Shown piece by piece: positions 45,696 to 57,179 of a stretch of DNA of 64,000 nt; positions within the stretch are counted from its first letter, which is position 1; each line of letters starts with the position of its first letter. Below the pieces are notes generated by a model, which saw nothing but the letters and a program-made list of their open reading frames with translations, was not told the origin of the DNA and did not search any database. The translations under genes and the position numbers were made by a program. The stretch comes from Sequoia sempervirens. Its lineage: Eukaryota; Streptophyta; Pinopsida; Cupressales; Cupressaceae. The stretch spans positions 1 to 64,000 of the forward strand of contig VDFB02114860.1 of the NCBI GenBank assembly GCA_007258455.2, written 5' to 3'.

Positions 45696-46519
45696 TAGGG
45701 GAGTGAGGTTACAAAAGGATGTCCTGGTAGCCCAACTCTCCTAGGTCCAAAGGCAGTACCCCTTTGGCCCATGTGGACTTTGTGGGCTCATCTTGTCCAC
45801 CCCCCCGGTGGCGTACCTAGAAGAGGGCCTCGTCACCATACCCCTTTTGTAATTCTCCCTTCTCCCATCATGGTGAAGGTATGTGCAGAAATGAACTAAT
45901 CAAATTCATATTTACAAATAATCACATCAGCAATACATAATAATTTGTGACTATGCCACTGTAAGATATAAATAATAATATGCATGCAACCATTAACCAT
46001 ATTTAAATTATACATTACATTCCTATATGAATATCCTACCACAAATATGTTAATTCACAATTCTGTAATCACCAGATAATTTATGCAAACCGAGATTATG
46101 TTTTCTGGTCGATTTGTTTCTTTCCTTTTCGCCAATTTGATGCCTTGTTGTGTACCCACCCACTACCTTATATAGGTCTAAGGGAGCAATGGTATTAAGT
46201 GGTCGTCACTCGTCACCAAAGGTGACGTCCCTTCTCCAACCGGTTACCTACTGCTGAGTCGCATCCCTTCTTCCAGTGGCTGCTACCTCCTTATCGTTGG
46301 GTAATATAATCGTATTTAATTCATGCTTGCTAGAGTCACGTACTTTGGTAGTATAAGGATTTGTCAATATCATTTAAACATGTCATTACTTATAATATAA
46401 TATCATTTATATTATTATTTATTTAATATAATATTTGGACATTATTTATTTAATAAAGCATTTTTAAAAATATAATCATATTCAGATATTGTTAGTTTAA
46501 TTAAATTGGGGGCATGACA
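45696..46519 (-). repeat. Gypsy-I 5' LTR, right part
   Basis: Continues the LTR interrupted at 26748, matching about 11830-12693. Minus strand starts TGTCATGCCCCCAATTTAAT at 46519. AATGA follows at 46520-46524, the right-hand target duplication of Gypsy-I. Confidence 0.92.
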
Positions 46520-47330
46520 AATGAATATGTTATAGCCCTGCAAGACTTGGTGTGATGACCAAAAAGGCTGTACGATAGCGATAGACTTTAAACCCTAGTT
46601 GTTTGAAAATAGCTGCAGCAAATATCAGATGGTACAGCAATAGCAATAGGGACTCCAATTGTACGACAACTCAATGAATATAATAATGAATGTGTATGGC
46701 TGTTACCAACAAAGGTATGGCCTCTCCAAAATGGTGCAACCTCACAAAACCAACTACCATAAGATTTGTCTAAAACAAATGAACTGAGATGATGTTACCT
46801 TTGGAATCTCACAAAGTTTGAAGCTAAATCGGAAGGGTTCAATCACCAATTGAAATTGGAATTAATTGCAATCTTTTAGCACAATTGTGATCCTTGAATG
46901 GATTCACCTTAAGTGAACAAGAGAGTTTTTATCCTCCAATTTGAAATGAGAACCAAGAGAGCTTTTTGATGAACATAAATGTTCAAACTTTGAGAAGAAG
47001 GTTTGGTAAGAATAACAATAGGATCGTCTCTTTTATGCTAGACTCTTCCCTTTATAATCACCTTTTAATTTTAGTTGCCTTTTCCCACCTAACATTCTTT
47101 CCAAATGTGTTAAAAAACACTTTGTAATAATAAAGTACATTGGGCCCACATTATTAAAATAATAATAATATATAGGTCATCTTTTTACCATGTTCTAAAA
47201 GTAAAGTTAGTGGCACAACTTGAAATATTATTGGTAAATTATTTCCCTAAATTTATCCCTTAGCCTATGGGAAATACAAAATTAGCCACGAGTCTCCCAA
47301 TTATTTTAATTCCGAAGAGGGGACATGATA
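46520..47330 (-). repeat. Partial LTR, probably Gypsy-V 3' LTR
   Basis: The minus strand at 47330 reads TATCATGTCCCCTC, a variant of the family's LTR head, preceded by purine-rich GAGAAGGGAAAAT as polypurine tract. CCCATAGGCTAAGGG about 55 bp in is the family motif. The stretch runs left to the Gypsy-I insertion point, so its other end should lie left of 11400, where I could not recognise it. Confidence 0.55.
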
Positions 47331-47760
47331 ATTTTCCCTTCTCAAAATCATTTTCCCTCAAGCAATTGTAGATTTGGATTTTCAAGTATCTCAACACCCT
47401 CCCATCTAGCATCTTCAGTTGGGAGATTTTTCCAAAACCCTAGTTATTTTGTTATGGCTTTGCTCCTCTATTTCTTCTCCTTGGTATCAATGATAGCTTC
47501 TAGAACACCAATAGACTCTTTTCTTCATCTAGAGGAGGCAATTTTATTGAAGAGGTGATATGTTGCCTAAGTGCCCTTTTGAGACATGAAACATGAAATA
47601 CATTGTGGATTCTGCTATGTTCTAGCAAATCAAGTTCATAAGCAACTTCTCCAATTCTCTTCAAAATCTTGTATGGTCCATAAAATTTCGGTTTGGATTT
47701 ATCAACTCTCTTTTTCCTAATGGAAGATTGCTTGTATGATTGCAATCTTGTGAAAATCAA
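47331..47760 (-). pseudogene. Gypsy-V integrase tail and chromodomain
   Basis: Frame 47500-47760 has KPKFYGPYKILKRIGEVAYELDL and SRIHNVFHVSCLKRAL. Past a stop the chromodomain end is readable near 47345-47450 as NLPTEDARWEGVEILENPN. Degenerate. Confidence 0.82.
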
Positions 47761-48654
47761 GTCTTCTACCTCAAATGTCCTCTTTGTGTGATTTTGATGT
47801 GCATAGAATTTTTGCTGATTTTGAGATTGTTGGAGGTGATCTTCGAGTGATCACAATATGTCTTGGCTATGCTTAACCAAACACTAACACTAAATCAATA
47901 AATGTTAAAGTGCCATAAGAATAACAACATAAATGCAATTTTTACATTGTACCTTGGGGAGGCCTATAATGAAATCCATGGATATGCTTTCCCTCTACTA
48001 ATCAGGAATAGGCAAAGGCTGTAACAATCTTGTAGGAAAAGTATGCTTTGCTTTGTTTTGTTGATGAATGATGTATTCTCTAATATGCTAGAGGATATCC
48101 TCCTTAAATCCCTTCCAAGAAAATGATTCATTGATCTATCTATATGTTTTGTAACATCTTGAATGCCTTGCTATTGGTCTATCATGAAGGCTCTCAAAAT
48201 CTTCTCCTTCATCTTGGATTTTGGAGTTCAAGAAAATTCTGTTTTTATAGATGATAAATCTATTTGTCACTGAATACATGTCATCCTTCACTTTCGCATC
48301 AAGGGGATTAGTAGCAAATGCATATTTAGCGTATTTTTCCATGATGGCAACCTTACAATCAGCAATAATAATAGAAATGAAACATAAAGTATGCTTTCTA
48401 GAAATTGCATCGACAACTTCATTCTTTTCCTTTTCCATGTATTCTATGTAAAAATAATAAGCATCAATCTTGCTTACCCACTTTTGTTGCCTATCATCCA
48501 AATCATGTTGGTCAAATAAGAATTTCAAATTTTTATGATCCATCTTCACTACAAATTTCTTACAAATTAGATATTGTCTAATCTTTTTGAAAGCATGTAT
48601 GATGGCCAACATTTCTTTGTCATAGAGAGAAAATCCTTTTTTTGGTTCTCTCAA
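47761..48654 (-). pseudogene. Gypsy-V RNase H and integrase N-terminus, core deleted
   Basis: Frame 48136-48654 has YDKEMLAIIHAFKKIRQYL, DHKNLKFLFDQ, RQQKWVSKIDAYYF and a decayed zinc-binding domain (HDRPIARHSRCYKTYR). Only about 375 bp separate this from the integrase tail, too little for the roughly 200-residue core, and no catalytic triad is readable. The core was lost by deletion. Confidence 0.8.
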
Positions 48655-49450
48655 TTTCTTGCTTTCAAATGTTACAGGATGCCCCTTTTGTATTAATACA
48701 ACTCCAATTCTTTTTTTTTTGACACATCACATTCTACAACAAATGGAAGAGAGAAATTTAATACAACAAGTATAGGTATTAACTTATTATCTCTTTAAGC
48801 TTACCAAAAACTTTCTATGCTAATTTTGACCATGCATAAACTCCTTTCATAGTCATATCTATTAAAAGTGCTGCAAATTGTGAGAGCTCTTTAACAAATC
48901 TTCTATAATAGTTGCAAAGGCCAAGGAATCCTCTTAATTGTGTCAATGCGATAGGAGGAGGCCAATCCAATATGGCTTGAATGTTTTGTTGATTCACTTG
49001 AATTCCTTGAGCACAAATAACATGGTCCCAAATCAAATTAAATCCTCTCAATTGCTTAATGCTTGATTTATACATGACTTGAAGGTAGTTGGAGCATTTG
49101 TCAAACCAAAAGGCATGACCAAGAACTCAAAGTGCCCAAAATGACACCTGAACACTGTTTTGTGTATATCCTTAGCCCTTGCATGGATCTAATGGTAATC
49201 TAATCTCAAATTAATCTTTAAAAAGTACATAGCTCCATGCGATTAATCAATTCAAGGATCACTTGCAATCAAAACACCCTATCACACAAGAGAAACTAAA
49301 AAGCAAAGGGGCTAGAACTAGGCCTAATGTGGTCCATCTTCAAAAGTTCCTTTATGGCCCTTTCAATCTTCTTCTTGTACCTTCTTTGATGGTGGTAAGG
49401 TGTAGCCATCATAGGCTTAGAACCCGGTTCCAACTCTATGATATGCTAAA
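48655..49450 (-). pseudogene. Gypsy-V reverse transcriptase remnant
   Basis: Frame 48815-49075 ends RT with [22 protein letters not shown]. 49076-49450 translates in several frames to [14 protein letters not shown], SSPFAS-like and ATPYHHQRRYK-like RT pieces. The FFDD catalytic region between the LRGF block and FGLTNAP is missing, so part of RT is deleted. Confidence 0.75.
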
Positions 49451-49968
49451 ATCTTGTACTAGATGGTACTTTTGGAGGTAAAGCATTGAACACCATACTA
49501 GAATTATCCAAAATGAATTGAATATCAACATGATAGGATTTTTTTACTTGTAAGCTATGTTTGTCACCAAATATGGGTTTCACAAGCAACTTGCCCTCTC
49601 CTAAAAGATCTTTCCATCCTTTTTGCTGAAACAACTCTTGAGGCTCCATTTGCAATACCTTGAAGCACCATTTCCTTTCCCTCTAACTTGAATTGAAGTT
49701 CCATGGTTTGGTAGTTCTGAGTAAATCCCCCAAGGGAAAGTAATCGCTGCACTTGTAAGACCATGTGAGTCTCTCCTATGTCCACTACATAGAAATCATC
49801 ATGCACCCTATGTCTACCTAGAGCGATGTCAAGCTGCTGTATCCTTTTAGTGCAAGGGATGGTGAAGTCATTTGCTACAATAACATTGAAACCTTCAAAA
49901 TCCTCTATTTCCAATCCCCTGTTGACTACCAATCTCTCATCTATAAATTTGAGTTGCCCCTCTATCAA
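49446..49968 (-). pseudogene. Gypsy-V protease region
   Basis: Overlapping frames 49564-49968 and 49446-49655 contain FIDERLVVNRGLEIEDFEGF, VVDIGETHMVLQVQRLLSLGG and ANGASRVVSAKRMER, the protease and following linker of this chromovirus lineage (compare SNGSPRVVSAKKMEK in Gypsy-I). The DSGAT segment itself is damaged near 49975. Confidence 0.8.
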
Positions 49969-51165
49969 TCAACACTATAATTTTTTCCCTTGCAGAAATT
50001 TGTGAACTTTGAAGGTTTCTTGTCCTTCTTCTGTGGAAATGATTTAGGCTGGATTTTATTTCAAGTGTGGAAAACTTCATTTTATTGCCCTTTTTATTGC
50101 ATCATGTAAAGAAGCTGGGTCAAATACCTTCATCCAACATCTAAGCGACTCAATCAATCCCTCAATAAAAAGAACAGTAAGTCTCCTTTCTGATACATTA
50201 GGAAACATTAGTGAAAGCCTCTAAAATTCAGACACATAACTATCAACTGAGCTATATTGCTTCAATTGTGCAAGCTCTTTGAAATGCAGTTTTGGATCCT
50301 TCTTATCAAACCTGCCAATAAATCTCTAGCTGAAATCTGCATAAGAGTCTATGAGACTACACCCCTATGTCGCCATCCCATGGTACAATCACTCATGGGC
50401 ATCCCCTTCTAGATGGTGTGTGTCATGTTTTGTTGCATCATTTTCAAACATGGGTTTTAATGAGAAATATGTGTCTAGTTTTTGGATCCACGAAGGTGTT
50501 TTGCATTTGTTAGAGCCATCAAAAGTCGGTATGGACAACTTGCCCAACCTTTGCTACAAGTTTTGATTGGGTGTACCTTTGACCCTCTTGGGCCTATTCC
50601 TCAATTTTAGTTGACAAAAATCAGTTAAAGAGATAACAACATGGAATTGATCTCCTAATGGTTTGTACTCATGCAAATAATCTGGGTAATTCTTTGCATC
50701 ATTCTGCTGCCCTTCGTTACCTTCCGAAATTTCTTCTCTGCTTAAAAATGTAGGCGTCAAGGGTCTAGCTACTGATCCAATAACTGTTTTAGTGTTGTTG
50801 CTAGATCTACTACTCCCAAAGTTGCTTTCCCATTGTTGCTTTGATCACCCTCCGGAATATTCATATTTTTTAACATCTATGTCAATAAATTTTCCAACTG
50901 CTGCTGTCCTCTAACAAGATTATTAGTATTTGTTCCATGCTATTCCCTTCATTCCTTCTTTCCCTATTGGCCATGAGTTCTTCTACCTCTTCTTCAAGTT
51001 ATAAATCTGTGAAAGGAAATCCTTATTCTATATTATTATTTTCAGGAAAATTGAATTGCCCTATTCTAAGATTCTTCTAATAATACCTATGAGCTCTTTC
51101 ACTAGGCTACATATGAGCTATATCTCTGCATCAAGTTGCCAAATTCCCAACATGCTGACAGGAAT
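49969..51165 (-). pseudogene. Gypsy-V gag remnant
   Basis: Broken minus-strand frames read FIGRFDKKDPKLHFKELAQL and LFIEGLIESLR-like (50130-50330), HDAHEWLYHGMATxG-like (50370-50420) and a charged N-terminal part (50554-50760 and 50860-51100). Many stops. Confidence 0.7.
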
Positions 51166-51182
51166 ACCAAACCTGATACCGT
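51166..51182 (-). other. Gypsy-V primer-binding site, mutated
   Basis: Minus strand AACGGTATCAGGTTTGG adjoins an LTR end reading CGATTACA. It is a decayed version of TGGTATCAGAGC. Confidence 0.6.
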
Positions 51183-52049
51183 TGTAATCGATTGGCTATT
51201 TTTTTTTTTGTAATTTTGACAAATGTTTGACAAATGCCAAGTAATGATAAATGCAAGGAAATTGGCTATTTACTTGCTTCAAAAATAAGACAAATAACTT
51301 GAGTATTTCTCAATACAAATACAACTGAAGTGTATTCATTGATGCTAGTATAGAATCAATAAATCCAAGATTTCAAGTTTGATGCATGAATATTATTGAG
51401 ATAATATGAATTTTGATTCTATGTAAAAATAAAGCTGTTCTGATTAGCTGTTATAATCTCATAGAATTCAGATCTGTACCTTACAAATTGTCCACCATAG
51501 CCTGTGCAAACTACTGGAAGGAAAATGTAGCTGATAAGGACAAAGTATGTAGTCCAAAAGACAAAAATGATCTAGAATAGGGTGGCAGCTGATGTGGAGG
51601 ATATAAAACCCCCTTAAAATGAAACACTTCTTAGAAGCCTCACATGCCCCTTTCAACTGCAACACCACCTCCAAACATCCTCAGACCTACCTTATCACTG
51701 TGCAGTGACTTGCAAATATAATATTTCTGCCTATTTTATTGCTGTGACCAGCTAAAATGATCAACACCTTAAGTTTATGCTATTGCGACCTCATCCACAA
51801 GGCATAAACCCTGCATTTTTGATTTGTATGGCCTATACTCTTCTTTCGTTGGGCAGCCAGAATAATTAAATATTGAAATGGGTGGCTACATGAATCACTT
51901 ATTTGGTTCTCAATTGGAATCTCATTTAGTGTTTACTCTGCAAATGTCTTCAATAAAATGAAACCTTCAAAGTTCCTTCATAGTTCTGCAACAATCAACA
52001 CATATGTGAATTCTATATAAATCCACTCACGAATTGAGTAGGAGGGTTT

Positions 52050-52711
52050 TGTTGATGTATACAGCGTCGGTTGCTTTACTCCAGCCCAGATCGAAATCAA
52101 TTAAATCATAGCCTTACGGCTATTTAATTGATGGAAACGATTTAATGAAAAGAGACGTCACTTGATAAAAGATGATTATTATTCATTTAATATAATTGGT
52201 TCGATTTCCTTAGAGGCGCGATTATTCATGAAGTCCGACTTCTTGCTTGTAAAGGACATGCCGCTTGGATGACGCCGACATGTTGCCTTTTGGAGAGTCA
52301 CGTCTCTCCCTCCACTTTGTATATATACACCTTCATTGCATTCCATTTGATATCGATTCATTCATAGTTTAGGCAATACACTCCATCACTACTTGGTGCG
52401 AATTCATATACAAGGCAGATCGAGTTATATGCAAGATCAGTTCGGCATTGTTGAAGGCTGTTGAAGGCTGAGAGTTCATCAGCGAATTGTCTCTTTATAA
52501 TTCTGTGTTGCATCATATTGTGTTGCATATTATAGGCCATCATATCGGCCTCTATTGTAAAGGAGACTCTTTTGGTGATTCAATATATAAGTGATATATT
52601 GTTGCTGGGTTTTTCTCCCTCAAGTGGAGGGTTTTCCCAGGGTATCTGCTGTGTCTTTGTGTTGATTTTGAATTAATTTTCTGTGCATTACATCTGATCA
52701 TAAAATTAACA
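52050..52711 (+). repeat. Solo Copia LTR with TSD GGTTT
   Basis: 662 bp, TGTTGATGTATACAGCGTC to ATAAAATTAACA, flanked by GGTTT at 52045-52049 and 52712-52716. Same family as the Copia-1 LTR: it shares ACAGCGT near the head, the TTTTTCTCCCTCAAG...GAGGGTTTTCCCAGGGTAT segment and CTGATCATAAAATT at the end. TGTATATATACACC near 52318 is a TATA box candidate. Confidence 0.93.
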
Positions 52712-53105
52712 GGTTTTCGCCCTCAAAACCAATCTTTTCCTTAGGGTTTTCTTCCTAGGCAACAAAGATGAACAATTGCTCATTCTCCATAGCTGGAGTT
52801 TTGAACTAAGTTACCGGTTCGGGTTCGAGAACCCGGTTCGCCGGTTCGGGAAATTTGTTTTTTGGGGTTGGGTTCGTTTTGTGTTCGGTAATACAAAAAC
52901 ATATAAAAATCATAAATATATACATGTTTGCAGCAATAATTAAGTTCAGAATACACCACCATATTAATAGTCAAATAACATAGCAAAAATACACCACCAC
53001 TTTATACTCAAATGTCATGATATAGAATTCTAATTTAAAGTTCAAACTTCAAACATAAAAATGTCAAGTGTTTACAATCAGCGATTAATAATTATTGATC
53101 ATTGA

Positions 53106-54651
53106 TCAATCTGAATCATATGGGTCATCAAAAAAAGCAGCATCATCAGCATCATTAGATGCTACATTTTGTGTAGAACCACAAATAGCATCAGTGGCAC
53201 TTGCACAAGCACTACCACTAGCACTGACACTATCACTCTCATGCTCAGTAGCTGCTTCAGGCTGATAGTCATCATCAATATCAAGTGAAGCTAAGTGACT
53301 TGTGGAAGCATCCAAGTCAAGCTGCTTTGTCTCAATATCCCACCTCCTTGTGTCTCCTTCTTTGTAGGAACTTTGCTTGTGTGTAAGGAGGAGCAAGTTT
53401 GAATGCACATACACCAAGTCCTCTGCCTTTTTTGAATGTAGCCTATTGCGTTTTATTGAGTGGATGAAGGAGTATGTGCTCCAATTCCTCTCAGAAGAAG
53501 ATGAACTATCAACCTATTAAGACCAAATTAAATATTTAAGAGTTACAAAATTTAACTAAACAAAATTTTTAATTAATATAAATTAAAATTAAAATTACAA
53601 AATATAAAACTTACTTGGGATAAAAATTTTATTGCAATAGGTTGGAGGTGCCTGTATTCTTGCCCATGGAAGTACCACCAACTATGAGCATCCACCCTGT
53701 ACTTGTCTCGAAGAGCATCAAGATTCTGATCAACACTATTGGAGCATGCAAAAGCCATGAACTCAGCTCTCACTCGATCACATTGGTCACAATCAGTGAA
53801 GAGTCTACGAAGTGCTGCCTTGTACCCTTGAGCCACTTCAACATCCCTATATGGAGCAACTCTTGATGAAGCATAAAGTATCTCAAGACTATAATATTTG
53901 GGACTCAATGCAAAAGCGAGAAGATGCAACAGAGTGGTCATTTTGTTCCATCTATCAACAATGATTTCCTATAGCTCTTTGAAGAACTTTTCTTTAGGAT
54001 CTTCCTCTTTTGCATTGATGATGGATTTCATCTTCTCAATCATTGAGTCGATACCATCATATACTTCGCCCAAACAAGGTCTATCCATGTCAGTGTAATG
54101 GATCATGCTCAATATGGGCTCAGTGAAATTGACGAGATACTCAACATGATCCCACCAATTATCATCTAGGATCCTTTGCTTGACCCTATTTTCCCTTTCA
54201 CTACTAGATTGCCTCCATATGGTCCAATTAGGGCTGATTACCATGGCACAAAGTGCCTCACGAACCTTTATAAGTTGTCTCAACACAATTGTGTTGGAGG
54301 AAAAACGGGTCTCGGTAAACCTGTTTGAAAATCAAAATTAAAATTAAAATATAATTTAAATTTACAAAATCAAAATTTAAAATTAAAAGAAAATTCAAAA
54401 ATTTAAAAATATTGAGAATGAACTTACCTTCAACAACTCCAATTTTGAGAATTGTCTAAATATTCCTTGTGTCATATGGTGGTTGGTGACAAACATTTGG
54501 ATGTCTTCACCCTCAGATACACCGCTTGATCCACTCAATTTTGGATCAATTTTTTGTAGCATTAGATTGAGGGAGTGGACAGCACAAGGTGTCCAAAAAA
54601 TGTGTGGATACTTCTCCTCAACCAAGCCCAAAGAGTCTCCAATTTTTTGCA
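53106..54651 (-). pseudogene. hAT transposase, middle and C-terminal exons
   Basis: 54428-54651 reads KYPHIFWTPCAVHSLNLML to the 5' splice site GTAAG at 54427; intron 54320-54427 ends in ACAG. Next exon: TETRFSSNTIVLRQLIKVRE, DDNWWDHVEYLVNF, a frame break near 53968, then VDAHSWWYFHGQEYRHLQPI and KFLSQ; intron 53514-53614 (GTAAG...ATAG, 101 bp). Last exon: VDSSSSERNWSTYSFIHSIK, the hAT dimerisation motif, and an acidic Asp/Ser/Ala-rich tail to 53106. Domain content is complete, but the TAG at about 53970 and the upstream shifts disable it. Confidence 0.87.
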
Positions 54652-55558
54652 TTGTCGGTTACAACTTGCACAACATTTTGATGGCCCACTTCTTCAATAG
54701 CTTGGCAAAGGATGTTAGCAATAAATGGACCATTCTTCACTTGTCCTTCACATTCCACTGCTCTCAAAAACATTGCCCCTTTAGGGGATACGGCAATAAC
54801 ATTGATCAATGGGCGATTTTTTGCATCTTTCCATCCATCAAAAACTATGGTCACCCCTGTTTCGATCCACGAATCCCTTATGGGCTTCAAAGAGTCTGCT
54901 ACATGTTTCACCTCTTTCTCCAATAAGGTGCAACGCTCCTTCTCAAAACCTGGGCCCTTATACCCCTTTGGAGCCTCATTAATAGATTTCATCATTTTTT
55001 GCCAATATGGTGAACGAACAACGTTGAATGCCAATCCGTTGGCATAGACACATCTTTCTATGTCTTGATCAGCAATCTCTCTTGCCTCATTCTGAAATGA
55101 AGCTTCCAACAGTCCCTTAGATCTTTTATTTGAAGAGGGCACGGTTTGCTCTTGAGGGATGTCCATAATGGATGGCTTTCTGTAGGTGGAAAATAAGAAG
55201 GTGGTGTAGGGGGTTTCATGGATCGAGATCCTTTCTTCAAAGGATGGCTTGTTTTAACACTAGCTGCTTTTTGGTCTGCTTTTTCTTGCTTAGCAATATA
55301 TTTCAACACTACATCTTTTGGAATGCCTTCGTTATTTTCACTTGGACAATTTTTGATGCTTGTTTCAGGGATCTCGCGCAAGTGCCCTTTCACTCGACTA
55401 TATGAGCTCGGATATTGAACATGGCAATGACTACAAATCCAAATATATCCTCCACCACCTGGAAGTTGTTGAACCATTTCTACATATTTCCAAAGGGGAG
55501 AGTTTGGGTTTGTTTTGAAACGAGATTGGATTGAGCCTGAGGAGGTACCGGTTGCCAT
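54652..55558 (-). pseudogene. hAT transposase exon 1: BED finger and DUF659 region
   Basis: ATG at 55558 (MATGTSSGSIQSRFKTNP). BED zinc finger: WICSHCHVQYPSSYSRVKGHL, a CxxC...H pattern. A frameshift near 55160 moves to 54618-55166, which has the DUF659 domain: IETGVTIVFDGWKDAKNRPL (first catalytic Asp region), INVIAVSPKGAMFL, VTDNAKNW. A second shift near 54655 leads to MQKIGDSLGLVEEKYPHIFW. Confidence 0.88.
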
Positions 55559-56668
55559 TGTAATATGAAATACCTAAGGCACAACATATTGAAATTTTGG
55601 TATTGATTCATTGAATTTGAAACTAAAAGACTTAATTAATTTCGAAAAAATGAAAAAATTGAACATGTATTATAGACATTTAGAGGAATGAAAAGTAAAA
55701 CAAAACAAAAACTAAAAAACAAAACAAAAGAGTTGAAGTTCATTTGTTAAAAAAAAATGTAAAATAAATAATCAAAAAACTTCAAAAAACCTACCTCTTT
55801 GAAGAAATCTTGCTCTATGATCTTCTTGGCAACAAACAGGCACTTGCAAATGCTTAGGAATAGCACAACAACTAACTTCGAACAATCTACGATCAACCTT
55901 CAAGTCTATTCAAGCTTGTGCAAGCAAGAGAGAAAATTCAGCAATGGAGGCAAAAAATCTTTTTTTTTTCATTCACAAATTGGTAAATGAGTATCACTTT
56001 AACTATTTCATGTGTTAGAGGCAAATATTAGGGTTAGAGGGAATAAAATAGTCTTTAAAAGTCAACTAAAGTCAAAAAATTAATTAAAAATTGCAAAAAC
56101 ACGTTGAAAAAGTCCGCCTAGGCGCAAATTCTACCCAGGTTCGAAAACAACGGATCTTGGCCGGACCCACAGTCATGGTTTTGTACCCTGGTCGAACCCA
56201 CAGTGAGAAATCCGAACCCAAGGCGTATTTGCATCGAATTGAACCTTTTCCGAATCCGAACCGGATCGAACCGAACCTGAGCTTCATATTGGGCGAACTG
56301 GTATCATAGGTTTTGAAAAATAAAAATGCCAAGATTGAATTTTCTCACCTCCTATTCCCCTTTTATACATGTTTTTGGAAATAAATAAAATATTATTTCC
56401 CATAACTTTTTATTTTCCCTCCAAAAATGACCATAATTTAACTTTATATTTTGGGCCCTATAAACAAGTCACTTTTTAATTAAACTGTTCAACTTAATAA
56501 AAATAATTAATTAAATATAAGTAGTCTAAATAAAGTCATTTTTCAGACAAATTAGTTTAATTAATTAATTAATTATTCCTTTTTTACATTCCAAATAGGC
56601 TAACATGAATTAAAATAGGCTAAGGGTCTCTACTAGTTGCTTATGCCTACAAAGGGGACATTATAGAT

Positions 56669-57179
56669 ACCACGATGATGCTCTCTATCTATTTTTATTT
56701 ATTTATTTATCAAAATGGTGTCAAAAAGAAAAGAACAATGCACTACATAAACAAAGTCAACCCTAACAATAACACTGAATTTATATTTTATTGATAAAAT
56801 CTCTTGGAATACATCAATAGAGGAATAATAATATTTTCCTAAATACATCAACACAATAATATTAGTGTGAAACTAATTAGAAATTAAGCACTTGGCAAAC
56901 AATCTTTTTCAAATCAGAACTGATGTTGTTTATAATGCTGTACAAATCAGTTTGCCAATAAAAAAGAGAATTTTTAGTTCAATGCAATCCTTGGATGAGA
57001 TTTCCCACAAGAAATCAAAAGGATTTCGTCCTCTTTATCTTTGGATCTAAGGGTTTTTGTCCTTGAATCAATAGATAAGCTTTTCCTATTGAAGCCACCC
57101 ACTATAGGTTTGAAAATATGTAAAATGAGCATAGAATGGATCCCTCAATGTTAGTTGCCTCTATGTATTCATTGGTATG
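56669..57179. other. No gene seen
   Basis: About 510 bp, A/T-rich, starting GATACCACGATG beside the LTR edge. It contains a TTTATTTATTTATTTATC stretch near 56695. No coding frame, LTR end or inverted repeat recognised. 57820-57907, between the next two LTRs, is likewise featureless. Confidence 0.5.

Larger units (their letters stand above)
11405..46519 (-). mobile_element. Gypsy-I chromovirus, outer element of the nest
   Basis: Minus-strand Ty3/Gypsy element bounded by AATGA at 11400-11404 and 46520-46524. Removing the nested insertions leaves about 7.3 kb: 3' LTR 11405-12693, internal region 12694-26312, 5' LTR 26313-26748 plus 45701-46519. Order gag, protease, RT, RNase H, integrase, chromodomain identifies a chromovirus. 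It was hit four times: a short LTR element, a solo LTR, Copia-2, and Gypsy-II (which itself holds element IV). Each junction has a matching 5-bp duplication. All coding parts are broken. Confidence 0.92.
52806..56309 (-). mobile_element. hAT DNA transposon, full length, TSD GTTTTGAA
   Basis: 3504 bp with 8-bp duplications GTTTTGAA at 52798-52805 and 56310-56317, the hAT signature. Ends are short inverted repeats: CTAAGTTACCGGTTCG on the left and, reversed, CTATGATACCAGTTCG on the right. Subterminal zones (52815-52850; 56190-56290) are packed with GGTTCG/CGAACC words, likely transposase-binding sites. One spliced minus-strand transposase gene, broken by two frameshifts, lies inside. Confidence 0.95.
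51183..56668 (-). repeat. Putative Gypsy-V 5' LTR, interrupted twice
   Basis: Begins at the PBS (plus TGTAATCGATTGG) and, after removing a solo Copia LTR (52050-52711) and a hAT (52806-56309), ends at 56668 where the minus strand reads TATAATGTCCCCTTTG with AGGCTAAGGG/TAGGCTAACATG motifs inside. The pieces (51183-52049, 52712-52805, 56318-56668) sum to about 1.3 kb, the LTR size of this family. Pairing with 46520-47330 is not evident by eye, so assignment to Gypsy-V is tentative. Confidence 0.5.

Noticed and set aside
56091..56309. 72-codon plus-strand frame
   Set aside because: Lies in the CGAACC-rich subterminal repeats of the hAT; a by-product of the repeats.
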